Positions 1 to 7,414 are shown, counted from the first letter of the stretch. The stretch: DNA of 8,650 nt from Pseudomonadota bacterium (GCA_023417735.1 JAEZEK010000496.1:1-8650); one strand, 5' to 3'. Program-made: numbers and translations. The notes: generated by a model from the sequence alone, not told the origin.

Positions 1-11
1 CCCCCCCCCCC
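1..11. other. C homopolymer at left contig edge, likely artefact
   Basis: The window opens with eleven C residues directly before ordinary GC-rich sequence. Read outward on the minus strand this is a G run, matching the G runs at the other end of the window. Two-colour Illumina chemistry calls no signal as G, so outward poly-G at both ends is most simply a read-end artefact carried into the assembly. A genuine homopolymer cannot be excluded from sequence alone. Confidence 0.6.
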
Positions 12-32
12 GCACCGCTCCGACCCGCGCGC

Positions 33-233
33 TCAGGCGAAGCGCGGCTCCTGCGCGATCGTGAAGCGCACGGCGGCCTGGTGCCTGAACTGCTCGGACA
101 CCTGCCGCCAGGCCTGCTCGGCATCGCCGCGCTCGGCGAACGGGCCCATGATCCGCTCCGTCCCGTCGACGAGCCGGTCGAACTGCAGCGACTGGAACTC
201 GCCGCCGATAACCCAGAACCGTTCCTTGTTCAT
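33..233 (-). CDS. DUF4170-type small protein downstream of aceA
   Basis: This is a 66-residue protein of unknown function beginning MNKERFWVIGGEFQSLQF. The N-terminal FWVIGGE(F/Y) pattern and short length match my recollection of the alphaproteobacterial DUF4170 family. No signal peptide, membrane segment or cysteine is visible, so it is probably a small cytoplasmic protein. The start is chosen because GGAGG (positions 239-243) lies 5 nt ahead of this ATG. An ATG five codons earlier (246-248) overlaps the aceA stop as ATGA but would place the GGAGG inside the gene. The gene lies immediately after aceA on the same strand and is very likely co-transcribed and translationally coupled with it. 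A role linked to isocitrate lyase is only suggested by position. Confidence 0.82.
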   Translation of the reverse strand: MNKERFWVIGGEFQSLQFDRLVDGTERIMGPFAERGDAEQAWRQVSEQFRHQAAVRFTIAQEPRFA

Positions 234-248
234 GTCATCCTCCGTCAT
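234..248 (-). promoter_or_regulatory. Ribosome binding site in the aceA stop / DUF4170 start junction
   Basis: On the minus strand the junction holds an ATG overlapping the aceA TGA stop (ATGA), then GGAGG, then a second ATG 5 nt later. The GGAGG decides the start of the small gene and places its ribosome loading within a few bases of aceA termination, the usual layout for translational coupling. Confidence 0.7.
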
Positions 249-1543
249 TCGGCCGCTTCGGCGTGGGTCCGCACGAACTGGGCATGCTCGGTCGATTCCG
301 ACATGGCCGTGGTCGAGGCCGCGCCGTTCGAGATGGTGAGGTTCACGAGGTCGAAATAGCCGGTGCCGACCTCGCGCTGGTGGCGCGTCGCGGTGTAGCC
401 GTTCGCCTCCGCCGCAAACTCGGCGTCCTGCAGCTCCGAATAGGCGCTCATGCCGCGCGCCCGGTAGCCGCGGGCGAGCTCGAACATGCCGTAATTGAGG
501 TTGTGGAAGCCGGCGAGCGTGACGAACTGGAACTTGTAGCCCATCGCGCCGAGCTCGCGCTGGAAGCGCTCGATGGTGCCGGCATCGAGATTGCCGCGCC
601 AGTTGAACGAGGGCGAGCAATTGTAGGCGAGGAGCTTGCCCGGGAACCGGGCATGGATCGCCTCGGCGAATTCGCGCGCCTCCTGGAGGTTCGGGGTCGA
701 GGTCTCCCACCACAGGATGTCGGCATAGCGCGCAAAGGCGAGGCCGCGCTCGATGCAATGGGCGAGGCCGGTGCCCGGCTTCAGGCGGTAGAAGCCCTCG
801 GCGGTGCGCTCGCCGGTGATGAACGCGCGGTCGCGCTCGTCGACGTCGGAGGTGATGAGGCGGGCGCTCTCCGCGTCCGTCCTCGCCATCACCAGCGCAG
901 GAACGCCGCAGACGTCGGCCGCGAGCCGCGCCGCGATCAGGTTGCGCTCGTGGGCGGCCGTCGGAATCAGCACCTTGCCGCCGAGATGGCCGCACTTCTT
1001 CTCCGAGGCGAGCTGGTCCTCGAAATGGACGGCCGCCGCGCCGGCCTCGATGAAGGCGCGCATGATCTCGAAGGCGTTCAGCGGCCCGCCGAAGCCGGCC
1101 TCCGCATCCGCCACGATCGGCACGAACCAGTCCCGCTGCGCACCGCCCTCCGAATGCTCGATCTGGTCGGCGCGCATCAGGGTGCGGTTGATGCGGCGGC
1201 AGAGCTCCGGGCCGGAATCGCACGGGTAGAGGCTCTGGTCCGGATACATCGCCCCGGCCGTGTTGCTGTCGGCCGCGACCTGCCAGCCCGACAGGTAGAT
1301 CGCCTCGAGCCCGGCACGGACCATCTGCATGGCCTGGTTGCCGGTCATGGCCCCCAGCGAGGGGAGGTAGTCCCGCGTCTGCAGGAGATCCCAGAGCCGG
1401 TTGGCGGCGCGGCTGGCGAGCGTGTGGGCGATCGGAACCGATCCGCGCAGGCGGCGCACGTCGTCGGGGCCGTACGGCCGCTCGATTCCGTCGAAGCGCC
1501 CGGCGGGCGCGTCCGGGATCAGGTCCAGGAACTGGTTCTGCAT
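245..1543 (-). CDS. aceA: Isocitrate lyase
   Basis: This enzyme cleaves isocitrate to glyoxylate and succinate, the first step of the glyoxylate shunt, in the cytoplasm. The 432-residue protein matches the usual bacterial length. Clear ICL motifs, numbered from the chosen start, are SGWQVAAD (85-92), the catalytic KKCGH signature (182-186, nucleophile Cys184), LVMARTDAE (about 217-225), NCSPSFNW (308-315) and [19 protein letters not shown] (342-360). The start [24 protein letters not shown] is preferred because AGGAG (1550-1554) lies 6 nt upstream and the N-terminus then lines up with the family form M-x-x-F-x-x-L-I-P. An ATG at 1561 and a TTG at 1570 are in frame but lack a good ribosome binding site. 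The gene is divergent from an ScfR/RamB-type regulator and is followed by a coupled small gene. No malate synthase gene is in the window. Confidence 0.97.
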   Translation of the reverse strand: MQNQFLDLIPDAPAGRFDGIERPYGPDDVRRLRGSVPIAHTLASRAANRLWDLLQTRDYLPSLGAMTGNQAMQMVRAGLEAIYLSGWQVAADSNTAGAMYPDQSLYPCDSGPELCRRINRTLMRADQIEHSEGGAQRDWFVPIVADAEAGFGGPLNAFEIMRAFIEAGAAAVHFEDQLASEKKCGHLGGKVLIPTAAHERNLIAARLAADVCGVPALVMARTDAESARLITSDVDERDRAFITGERTAEGFYRLKPGTGLAHCIERGLAFARYADILWWETSTPNLQEAREFAEAIHARFPGKLLAYNCSPSFNWRGNLDAGTIERFQRELGAMGYKFQFVTLAGFHNLNYGMFELARGYRARGMSAYSELQDAEFAAEANGYTATRHQREVGTGYFDLVNLTISNGAASTTAMSESTEHAQFVRTHAEAAE

Positions 1544-1563
1544 CTCGATCTCCTGCGACATTC

Positions 1564-1680
1564 GTGACAAGCTGTGTCCTATGCGATAACGTTCTTGTAC
1601 TTCGGCAGGGTCGAGTACGGGAAATCTAACAAAGACAGCTTGTAAGCTCTTTACAGAAGGAGCCTGTCAGTTTGTCACAA
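1564..1680. promoter_or_regulatory. Divergent aceA/regulator control region with inverted repeats
   Basis: The stretch between the two divergent starts is less GC-rich than the genes and carries several symmetric elements. ACAAGCTGT (1567-1575) and ACAGCTTGT (1635-1643) are a perfect 9-nt inverted pair enclosing 59 nt. GTGACAA (1564-1570) and TTGTCAC (1672-1678) are a perfect 7-nt inverted pair. TGTAA-N5-TTACA (1641-1655) is a local palindrome just before the regulator's ribosome binding site, and TTGT-C-ACAA (1672-1680) covers its start codon. Such symmetry is expected of operators for the adjacent regulator, but the assignment is inference. I could not assign convincing -35/-10 boxes in either direction. 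Confidence 0.5.
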
Positions 1681-3153
1681 GAGTCACAGTTGAAGGTCGA
1701 GGGGCGGGCCGGCCGGGACGATCCGGGGCGCAAGCTCTTCGTCGGCCCCAAGGTGCGCCGCATCCGGCGGCAGCTCGGCATCTCGCAGACGCAGATGGCG
1801 GCCGAGCTCGGCCTGTCGCCGAGCTACATCAACCTCATCGAGCGCAACCAGCGGCCGGTCACCGCCCAGATCCTGCTGCGGCTCGCCGAGACCTACGACA
1901 TCGACCTCCGCGATCTGGCCGCCGCGGACGAGGACCGCTTCTTCGCCGAGCTGAACGAGGTCTTCACCGACCCGCTCTTCCGCCCCCTCGACGTGCCGAA
2001 GCACGAGCTCCGCGATCTCGCCGAGCTCTGCCCGGGCGTGACGCATGCGCTGCAGCGGCTCTACGCCGCCTATGTCGAGGCACGGCGCAGCGAGGCCACG
2101 GTCGCCGCGCGGCTCGGCGTCCGCGACGAGCCGGCGCCGGTCGCGGTGAACCCGGTCGAGCGCGTCCGCGAGTTCATCGAGAGCAATCGCAACTACTTTC
2201 CGGAGCTGGAGGAGGCGGCCGAACGGATGCGCGACGAGGTCGCCGCGGGCGAGCCGGACCTCTTCCGCGCGCTCTCCGACCGGCTCCGCGAGCGGCACGG
2301 CATCATCGTCCGCATCCTGCCGATCGAGGTCATGCGCGACCTGCTGCGCCGCTTCGACCGGCATCGCAGGCAGCTGATGCTCTCCGAGCTGCTCGAGCCG
2401 TCCGGCCGGGCGTTCCAGGTCGCATTCCAGCTTGCGATCATGGAGGCGGACGCGCCGATCGAGGAGATCGCCGGCCGCCATCCGGACCTCGACGACACCG
2501 CCCGCCGGCTCTGCCGCATCAGCCTCGCCAACTATTTCGCGGCCGCGCTGATGATGCCCTACGGCCGCTTCCATGCCGCCGCCGAGAGCCTCGGCTACGA
2601 TATCCGCGTGCTGGGGCAGCGCTTCGGGGCGAGCTTCGAGCAGGTCTGCCACCGGCTCACCACGCTGCAGCGCCCGACCGCGCGCGGCATCCCCTTCTTC
2701 ATGCTGCGCATCGACCATGCCGGCAACGTGTCGAAGAGGTTCTCCTCCGGCACCTTCCCGTTCTCGAAGTTCGGCGGCACCTGCCCGCTCTGGAACGTGC
2801 ACGCCACCTTCGACACGCCCGGTACGATCGTCACCCAGGTCATCGAGCTTCCCGACGGCGGCCGTTATTTCAGTGTGGCGCGCACGGTGAACCGGCCCGC
2901 CACGCCCTACCCGCAGCCGCAGCCGCGCTACGCGATCGGGCTCGGCTGCGAGATCAAGCACGCGCCGCGGCTGGTCTACTCCGCCGGGCTGAACCTCTCG
3001 GCCGAGGCGACGCCGATCGGCGTGAACTGCCGGCTCTGCGAGCGCGAGAACTGCAGCCAGCGCGCCGAGCCGCCCGTCACGCGCACGTTCGTGCTGGATG
3101 AATCGACCCGGGGCGTGTCGCCGTTCCTGTTCAGCAACGCGCGGGCGCTCTGA
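1672..3153 (+). CDS. RamB/ScfR-type HTH transcriptional regulator (XRE + IrrE-like + DUF2083)
   Basis: This is a 493-residue regulator. Residues about 26-82 form an XRE-type helix-turn-helix (LGISQTQMAAELGLSPSYIN, then LIERNQRPVT). A long middle region of the IrrE/M78 (DUF955) type follows, including the characteristic LANYFAAALMMPYGRF (285-300). The C-terminal DUF2083-like part carries Cys371, Cys426 and a Cys453-x2-Cys456-x4-Cys461 cluster. This architecture is that of Corynebacterium RamB and the alphaproteobacterial ScfR regulators, which sense short-chain acyl-CoAs and control acetate or propionate assimilation genes. The divergent aceA fits that role. The start is TTG, supported by AAGGAG (1657-1662) 9 nt upstream and by no ATG nearby. 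Where M78 peptidases have HExxH this protein reads FQLAIMEA (252-259), so it is not expected to be a protease. The ligand and the activator or repressor mode are not visible here. Confidence 0.9.
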   Translation: MSQESQLKVEGRAGRDDPGRKLFVGPKVRRIRRQLGISQTQMAAELGLSPSYINLIERNQRPVTAQILLRLAETYDIDLRDLAAADEDRFFAELNEVFTDPLFRPLDVPKHELRDLAELCPGVTHALQRLYAAYVEARRSEATVAARLGVRDEPAPVAVNPVERVREFIESNRNYFPELEEAAERMRDEVAAGEPDLFRALSDRLRERHGIIVRILPIEVMRDLLRRFDRHRRQLMLSELLEPSGRAFQVAFQLAIMEADAPIEEIAGRHPDLDDTARRLCRISLANYFAAALMMPYGRFHAAAESLGYDIRVLGQRFGASFEQVCHRLTTLQRPTARGIPFFMLRIDHAGNVSKRFSSGTFPFSKFGGTCPLWNVHATFDTPGTIVTQVIELPDGGRYFSVARTVNRPATPYPQPQPRYAIGLGCEIKHAPRLVYSAGLNLSAEATPIGVNCRLCERENCSQRAEPPVTRTFVLDESTRGVSPFLFSNARAL

Positions 3154-3166
3154 GCGGCGCTGCGCC

Positions 3167-4963
3167 TCATCCCGCCAGCAGTTCCGGGCCGGCGGCGAGG
3201 AGCGCATCCGCGCCGTCGGTGACGGCCACCCTCAGCGCCGCCGTCTCCGGCGCATGCCGCTCGGCGAAGGCGCGCGCCACCGCCACCCGCAGCCGCTCCG
3301 CTTGGCCGTCGCCCGACAGGGAAGCGAGCGCGCCGCGCGCGAGGTAGGCCGTGCCGGCGGCGAGCCCGAAGAGGCGGAGATAGGGGGTCGCGCCGGCGAG
3401 CGCCTCCGCCGTCCGCCCCTCGCCGTGGAGCTGAAGCAGGTGGTCCGTCGCCGCATCGAGGTCGTCGAGCGCCGCGCCGAGCCGCTCGGCCGTCCGCCCG
3501 AGCTCGGCGCGGTTGGAGGCGCGAGCCTCCTCCGCGATCTGCCTGAGCTCGCGGACGTAGCCGCGCACCGCCTCGCCGCCGCCCTGGGGGAGCTTCCGCG
3601 TCACGAGGTCAATCGCCTGGATGCCGTTGGTGCCCTCGTAGATCGGGGCGATGCGGGCGTCGCGGTAGAGCTGCGCCGCGCCGGTCTCCTCGATGTAGCC
3701 CATGCCGCCGTGGACCTGCAGCCCGAGCGAGGCGACATCGACGCCCGCATCCGTGGAGAAGGCCTTGGCGACCGGCGTGAGGAGGTTGGCCCGCTCCTGC
3801 CAGAAGGCGCGGCGCTCCGCGTCGGCCTCCATGCGCGCCCGGTCGATGGCGATCGCGCAGGCATAGCAGATGGCACGGCTCGCCGCCGTCAGCCCGCGCA
3901 TGGAGAGGAGCATGCGGCGAACGTCCGGATGCGCGATGATCGGGCTCATCTCGCCGCCCGACGCGCCCGGCGCGCGCCCCTGCCGCCGCTCCATCGCATA
4001 GGCGGTCGCCTTCTGGAGCGCGCGCTCGGCGACGCCGACGCCCTCGATCCCGACCATCAGCCGGGCGTTGTTCATCATGGTGAACATGCAGGCGAGGCCG
4101 CGATTCTCCTCGCCGACGAGCCAGCCGATGGCGCCGGGGCCCCCCTCCGCATGACCGCCGCCATAGATCATCGTGCAGGTCGGCGAGGCGTGCAGCCCCA
4201 TCTTCTCCTCGATGCCGGCGCAATGGACGTCGTTGCGGGCGCCGGGCGTCCCGTCGGCCAGGGGGATGAACTTCGGGACGAGGAACAGCGAAATCCCGCG
4301 CGTGCCCGGCGGCGCGTCGGGCAGGCGCGCGAGCACGAGGTGCACGATGTTGTCGGTCAGGTCGTGCTCGCCATAGGTGATGAAGATCTTCTGGCCGAAG
4401 ATGCGGTAGGTGCCGTCGCCGGCGCGCTCGGCCCGCGTCCTGAGCGCCCCGAGATCGGATCCCGCCTGCGGCTCGGTGAGGTTCATGGTGCCGGTCCATT
4501 CGCCCGAGGCGAGCTTCGGCAGATAGAGCGCCTTCAGCGCGTCCGAGGCGTGCGCCTCGATCGCCTCGATTGCGCCGAGCGTCAGCGTCACGCCGACGCC
4601 GTAGGCGATGGACGCCGCGTTCCACATCTCCTGCGTCGCGACGGAGACGAAGGTCGGCAGCCCCTGCCCGCCCTGATCCGGGCTGGCGGTGACGCTGCTC
4701 CAGCCGCCCTCGCACCAGCGCAGGTAGGCGTCCCGCCAGCCGGGCGGCATCGTGACGGCGCCGTCCCGCCACACGGCGCCGGTGCGGTCGCCCGCGACGC
4801 CGACCGGCGCCAGCACGTCCTCGGCGAACCGCCCCGCCTCCTCCAGCACGGCCGCGACCGTTTCGGCATCCGTGTCGCCGAATAGCCCGTCCCGCAGGCC
4901 CTCCGACAGGCCCGCGACCTCGTTCAGCGTGAAGGCCATCTCCGCGACGGGCGCCCTGTACAT
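3167..4963 (-). CDS. Acyl-CoA dehydrogenase, long ~600-residue (DmdC/FadE-like) type
   Basis: This FAD-dependent flavoprotein oxidises an acyl-CoA to the 2-enoyl-CoA. The protein is 598 residues, longer than the ~380-400 of short/medium-chain enzymes, in line with the family that includes 3-methylmercaptopropionyl-CoA dehydrogenase (DmdC) and has an extra C-terminal domain. Visible motifs are the flavin/substrate segment MNLTEPQAGSDLGAL (160-174), FITYGEHDLTDNIVHLVLAR (194-213), QVHGGMGYIEE (416-426) and YRDARIAPIYEGTNGIQA (433-450). Glu443 of YEGT is the expected catalytic base. The C-terminal ~140 residues are the helical extension. The ATG at 4963 has AGGAGG 5 nt upstream on the minus strand. 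The gene ends 13 bp from the convergent regulator gene and is divergent from tsaC. The substrate cannot be read from sequence; fatty acyl-CoA is the default and methylmercaptopropionyl-CoA an alternative. Confidence 0.93.
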   Translation of the reverse strand: MYRAPVAEMAFTLNEVAGLSEGLRDGLFGDTDAETVAAVLEEAGRFAEDVLAPVGVAGDRTGAVWRDGAVTMPPGWRDAYLRWCEGGWSSVTASPDQGGQGLPTFVSVATQEMWNAASIAYGVGVTLTLGAIEAIEAHASDALKALYLPKLASGEWTGTMNLTEPQAGSDLGALRTRAERAGDGTYRIFGQKIFITYGEHDLTDNIVHLVLARLPDAPPGTRGISLFLVPKFIPLADGTPGARNDVHCAGIEEKMGLHASPTCTMIYGGGHAEGGPGAIGWLVGEENRGLACMFTMMNNARLMVGIEGVGVAERALQKATAYAMERRQGRAPGASGGEMSPIIAHPDVRRMLLSMRGLTAASRAICYACAIAIDRARMEADAERRAFWQERANLLTPVAKAFSTDAGVDVASLGLQVHGGMGYIEETGAAQLYRDARIAPIYEGTNGIQAIDLVTRKLPQGGGEAVRGYVRELRQIAEEARASNRAELGRTAERLGAALDDLDAATDHLLQLHGEGRTAEALAGATPYLRLFGLAAGTAYLARGALASLSGDGQAERLRVAVARAFAERHAPETAALRVAVTDGADALLAAGPELLAG

Positions 4964-5038
4964 GCGTGCCTCCTCTTCCCGCCCAGCATCCAGCGGGCGC
5001 GTCGGGCTGTCCAGATCGCCGATGGTCGCCCGCGCCGT

Positions 5039-5055
5039 CTTTGCGGTTGGCAAAG
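5039..5055. promoter_or_regulatory. Palindrome CTTTGC-N5-GCAAAG between acyl-CoA dehydrogenase and tsaC
   Basis: This perfect 6+6 inverted repeat (5039-5044 and 5050-5055) lies in the 119-bp divergent gap, 76 bp upstream of the dehydrogenase start and 28 bp upstream of the tsaC start. Its size and two-fold symmetry suit a dimeric regulator. TTTGC/GCAAA half-sites resemble, as I recall them, sites of RamB/ScfR-type regulators, one of which is encoded about 1.9 kb away. The identity of the binding protein is inference. Confidence 0.45.
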
Positions 5056-5082
5056 CGGTCGCGCCGGTGCAGTTGCTGCGCC

Positions 5083-6072
5083 ATGGAGATCATCGAGGCG
5101 GGTGGGCTCGCCGGACGCATGGACGAAGTGGTGGCGGCGCTCGCGCGCGGCGCCCTCGTCGCGCTGCCCACCGAAACCGTGTACGGTCTGGCCGCCGACG
5201 CCACCAACGGCCTGGCGCTGGCTGCGATCTTCGCGGCCAAGGGCCGCCCGCGCTTCAACCCGCTCATCTGCCACGTCGACGACCTCGGCATGGCCGCCCG
5301 GCACGGCGCGTTCGATAGCCGCGCGCAGCTCCTTGCGGAACGCTTCTGGCCCGGGCCGCTGACGCTGGTCGTGCCGAAGCGCGCCGGCTCCGACGTCCAT
5401 CCGCTCGCCACGGCCGGGCTCGGAACGATCGCGCTGCGGGCACCGCTCGGCCCGGCGCGGGAGGTCATCGCCGCCTTCGGTCGCCCGCTCGCGGCGCCGA
5501 GCGCCAACCGTTCCGGGCGGATCACGGCGACCAGCGCTGCGCACGTCGTGGAGCAGCTCGGCGAGGCGGTGGCGATCGTCATCGACGGCGGCCCGTGCCG
5601 GATCGGGCTCGAATCGACCGTCGTCGCGCTCGACGGGGCACGGCCGCGGCTCCTGCGTCCGGGCGGCATGCCGGCCGACGAGATCGAGGCGGCGCTCGGC
5701 GAGCGGCTCGAACGCGCCGAGGCGAATGCGGCCATCGCCGCACCCGGCATGCTGAAGAGCCATTACGCGCCGGACGCGCAGGTGCGGCTCGAAGCGCGCA
5801 GCGTGACGCCCGGCGAAGCCCTGCTCGCCTTCGGCCCGGCGCTCCCCGCGGGCGCCGCTGGCGCGGTGGCCGTGCGCAATCTCAGCCCGGCCGGCGACCT
5901 TGCGGAGGCCGCGGCCAACCTCTTCACCCTGCTCGCCGAACTCGACCGCAGCGGCGCGGCCGTCATCGCCGTGATGCCGGTCCCGCGGCACGGCCTCGGC
6001 GAGGCGATCAACGACCGGCTGGCCCGCGCCGCCGCACCCCGGCCGCCCTCGCCGGAACGAGCCCGGGATTGA
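5083..6072 (+). CDS. tsaC: L-threonylcarbamoyladenylate synthase (Sua5/YrdC, long form)
   Basis: This enzyme makes threonylcarbamoyl-AMP from threonine, bicarbonate and ATP, the first step of t6A modification at position 37 of ANN-decoding tRNAs. The 329-residue protein has the two-domain Sua5 layout. An N-terminal YrdC domain (about 10-200) carries LPTETVYGLAADA (28-40), AAKGRPRFNPL (51-61, with Lys53 and Arg55) and APSANRSG (138-145). A linker with APGMLKSHYAP (220-230), the conserved start of the Sua5 domain, leads into the C-terminal domain. The ATG at 5083 leaves about 28 residues before PTETVYGLA, normal for the family, but no good ribosome binding site precedes it. A later in-frame ATG at 5119 is possible but would truncate the first helix. 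The gene is divergent from the acyl-CoA dehydrogenase and 55 bp upstream of the deacetylase-family gene, which may share its transcript. Confidence 0.95.
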   Translation: MEIIEAGGLAGRMDEVVAALARGALVALPTETVYGLAADATNGLALAAIFAAKGRPRFNPLICHVDDLGMAARHGAFDSRAQLLAERFWPGPLTLVVPKRAGSDVHPLATAGLGTIALRAPLGPAREVIAAFGRPLAAPSANRSGRITATSAAHVVEQLGEAVAIVIDGGPCRIGLESTVVALDGARPRLLRPGGMPADEIEAALGERLERAEANAAIAAPGMLKSHYAPDAQVRLEARSVTPGEALLAFGPALPAGAAGAVAVRNLSPAGDLAEAAANLFTLLAELDRSGAAVIAVMPVPRHGLGEAINDRLARAAAPRPPSPERARD

Positions 6073-6127
6073 CGGGGACGGCGGCGGCCGGTCACATGGC
6101 CCCTCACCAGCCAGAGCAGACGAGCAC

Positions 6128-7054
6128 GTGACGACCCTTCTCCTGCACCATCCGATCTTCCTGGAGCACCTCACGCCGGTCGGCCATCCCGAACGCCCGG
6201 ACCGGCTGCGCGCGGTCGCCGCGGCGCTCGAGCACGAGGCCTTCAACGCGCTCGTGCGGGAGGAGGCGGCCGCGGCCGACCCGGAGGTGGTCACGCTCGC
6301 GCATCCGGAGAGCTTCGTCGAGCACATCCGCACCGCGATCCCCGAGGAGGGGCTGACCCGCATCGATGCCGACACCGTCGCCTCGCCGCGGTCGTGGGAG
6401 GCGGAGATGCACGCCATCGGCGCCGCCATGCGCGGCGTCGACGCGGTGATGGCGGGCGAGGCGCAGAACGCCTTCGCCGCCGTCCGCCCGCCCGGCCACC
6501 ACGCCGAACGGCACCGCGCGATGGGCTTCTGCCTCTTCAACATCATCGCCATCGCGGCGCGCCACGCGCAGCGCAAGCACGGGCTGGAGCGCGTCGCGAT
6601 CGTCGATTGGGACGTCCATCACGGCAACGGCACGCAGGACATCTTCTGGTCCGACCCGAGCGTGCTCTACGCGTCGACGCACCAGATGCCGCTCTATCCC
6701 GGCACCGGCGCCGTGTCGGAGACCGGCAGCGGCAACATCTTCAACGCGCCGCTCTCGCCCGGCGACGGCGGCGAGGAGTTCAGGGAGGCGTTCCAGAGCC
6801 GCATCCTGCCCGCCCTCCGGGAGTTCAGGCCAGACCTCATCCTCGTCTCCGCCGGCTTCGACGCCCATCATCGCGATCCCCTCGCATCGCTCCGGCTGAC
6901 CGAGGACGATTTCGCCTGGGGCACCAGGATGCTGATGGACGAGGCCGACCGCGCCTGCGGCGGCCGGATCGTCTCGGTCCTGGAAGGCGGCTACGACCTG
7001 CGCGGCCTCGCCGGCTCCGTCGCGGCGCACGTGCGCCAGCTGATGCAGGCGTGA
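6128..7054 (+). CDS. Histone deacetylase-family (acetylpolyamine-type) amidohydrolase
   Basis: This is a 308-residue zinc hydrolase of the arginase/deacetylase fold. Bacterial members remove acetyl groups from polyamines or other acylated amines; the true substrate is unknown. Visible motifs are HPERPDRL (20-27), RPPGHHAE (120-127, catalytic His124-His125), [14 protein letters not shown] (160-173, zinc ligands Asp162 and His164), [10 protein letters not shown] (242-251, zinc ligand Asp245) and EGGYDL (286-291, Tyr289 at the transition-state tyrosine position). All active-site residues of the class are present, so it should be active. The start is GTG; the next in-frame Met is residue 95, inside the conserved domain, and an ATG at 6096 is out of frame. 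The ribosome binding site is weak. The stop codon overlaps the ribosome binding site of xseB. Confidence 0.94.
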   Translation: MTTLLLHHPIFLEHLTPVGHPERPDRLRAVAAALEHEAFNALVREEAAAADPEVVTLAHPESFVEHIRTAIPEEGLTRIDADTVASPRSWEAEMHAIGAAMRGVDAVMAGEAQNAFAAVRPPGHHAERHRAMGFCLFNIIAIAARHAQRKHGLERVAIVDWDVHHGNGTQDIFWSDPSVLYASTHQMPLYPGTGAVSETGSGNIFNAPLSPGDGGEEFREAFQSRILPALREFRPDLILVSAGFDAHHRDPLASLRLTEDDFAWGTRMLMDEADRACGGRIVSVLEGGYDLRGLAGSVAAHVRQLMQA

Positions 7055-7065
7055 GGAGCAGCGCA

Positions 7066-7317
7066 TTGGCCGAAGCGAACGAACCCGACGTCGCGAGCCT
7101 GTCCTTCGAGCAGGCGCTCGCCGAGCTCGAGAAGATCGTGGGCCGCCTGGAGCGCGGCGACGTGGCGCTCGAGGAATCGATCGCGATCTACGAACGCGGC
7201 GAGGCGTTGAGGGCCCGCTGCGACGCGCTCCTCCGCCAGGCCGAGGAGCGCGTGGAGAAGATCCGCACCGGCCCGGACGGCGCCGCCGCCGGCGTGGAGC
7301 CCTTCGACGAGCCCTGA
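7066..7317 (+). CDS. xseB: Exodeoxyribonuclease VII small subunit
   Basis: This is the small subunit of exonuclease VII, which together with XseA degrades single-stranded DNA in both directions during repair. The 83-residue protein is of typical length and contains the hallmark [20 protein letters not shown], then [20 protein letters not shown] and AEERVEKI, a helical hairpin in this family. The start is TTG: AGGAG (7054-7058) lies 7 nt upstream and overlaps the TGA stop of the preceding gene. A GTG at 7051, in frame and overlapping that stop, is a weaker alternative because it would put the AGGAG inside the gene. Translational coupling with the upstream deacetylase-family gene is likely. In many alphaproteobacteria xseB is followed by ispA or dxs; here nirK comes next. 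Confidence 0.95.
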   Translation: MAEANEPDVASLSFEQALAELEKIVGRLERGDVALEESIAIYERGEALRARCDALLRQAEERVEKIRTGPDGAAAGVEPFDEP

Positions 7318-7348
7318 CCGGCCCGCGCCAGCCGCAACCGCCAGACAT

Positions 7349-7376
7349 CGGCAGAGCTGCAGAAGAAGATCTGCCG
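7349..7376 (+). terminator. Stem-loop after xseB, possible terminator
   Basis: CGGCAGA (7349-7355) and TCTGCCG (7370-7376) form a perfect 7-bp stem with a 14-nt loop, 31 bp after the xseB stop. There is no T tract after it, so intrinsic termination is uncertain, though U-poor hairpins at gene ends are common in GC-rich genomes. Confidence 0.35.
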
Positions 7377-7379
7377 GCC

Positions 7380-7409
7380 GCCCCTGCGACAAAGTGGTCG
7401 CCCTGGGGC
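7380..7409 (+). terminator. Second stem-loop in the xseB-nirK gap
   Basis: GCCCC (7380-7384) pairs with GGGGC (7405-7409). Inside it GCGAC (7386-7390) pairs with GTCGC (7397-7401) around a 6-nt loop, with a 1/3-nt internal loop between the stems. It lies directly after the first stem-loop and just upstream of the putative nirK control box. It may be part of an xseB operon terminator, or the inner GCGAC-N6-GTCGC may be a protein-binding palindrome. Confidence 0.35.
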
Positions 7410-7414
7410 AATAG

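Noticed and set aside
33..1223. A 396-residue minus-strand protein ending in the DUF4170 sequence, i.e. a fusion
   Set aside because: Only the last 66 residues look like a real protein; the rest is aceA read in another frame, and a strong ribosome binding site sits directly before the short start.
263..1567. Long open frame antisense to isocitrate lyase (434 codons)
   Set aside because: It mirrors aceA in a high-GC genome, has low-complexity Arg/Ala/Gly-rich composition and matches no family I recognise, while the opposite strand is unmistakably isocitrate lyase.
245..1570. Longer isocitrate lyase starting at TTG 1570 or ATG 1561
   Set aside because: Neither has a good ribosome binding site, whereas AGGAG is 6 nt from the ATG at 1543 and that N-terminus fits the family better.
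3154..3166. Bidirectional terminator between the convergent regulator and dehydrogenase genes
   Set aside because: The 13-bp gap holds no convincing stem with a T tract on either strand; termination may lie inside the coding ends but I cannot show it.
3098..4885. Long open frame antisense to the acyl-CoA dehydrogenase (595 codons)
   Set aside because: It overlaps the end of the regulator gene and nearly all of the dehydrogenase, and its Arg/Gly/Ala-rich translation lacks any motif; it is a GC-driven shadow.
3609..5750. Very long minus-strand frame (713 codons) running through the dehydrogenase and tsaC
   Set aside because: It crosses two well-identified genes in the wrong frame or on the wrong strand, and its composition is typical of a shadow frame.
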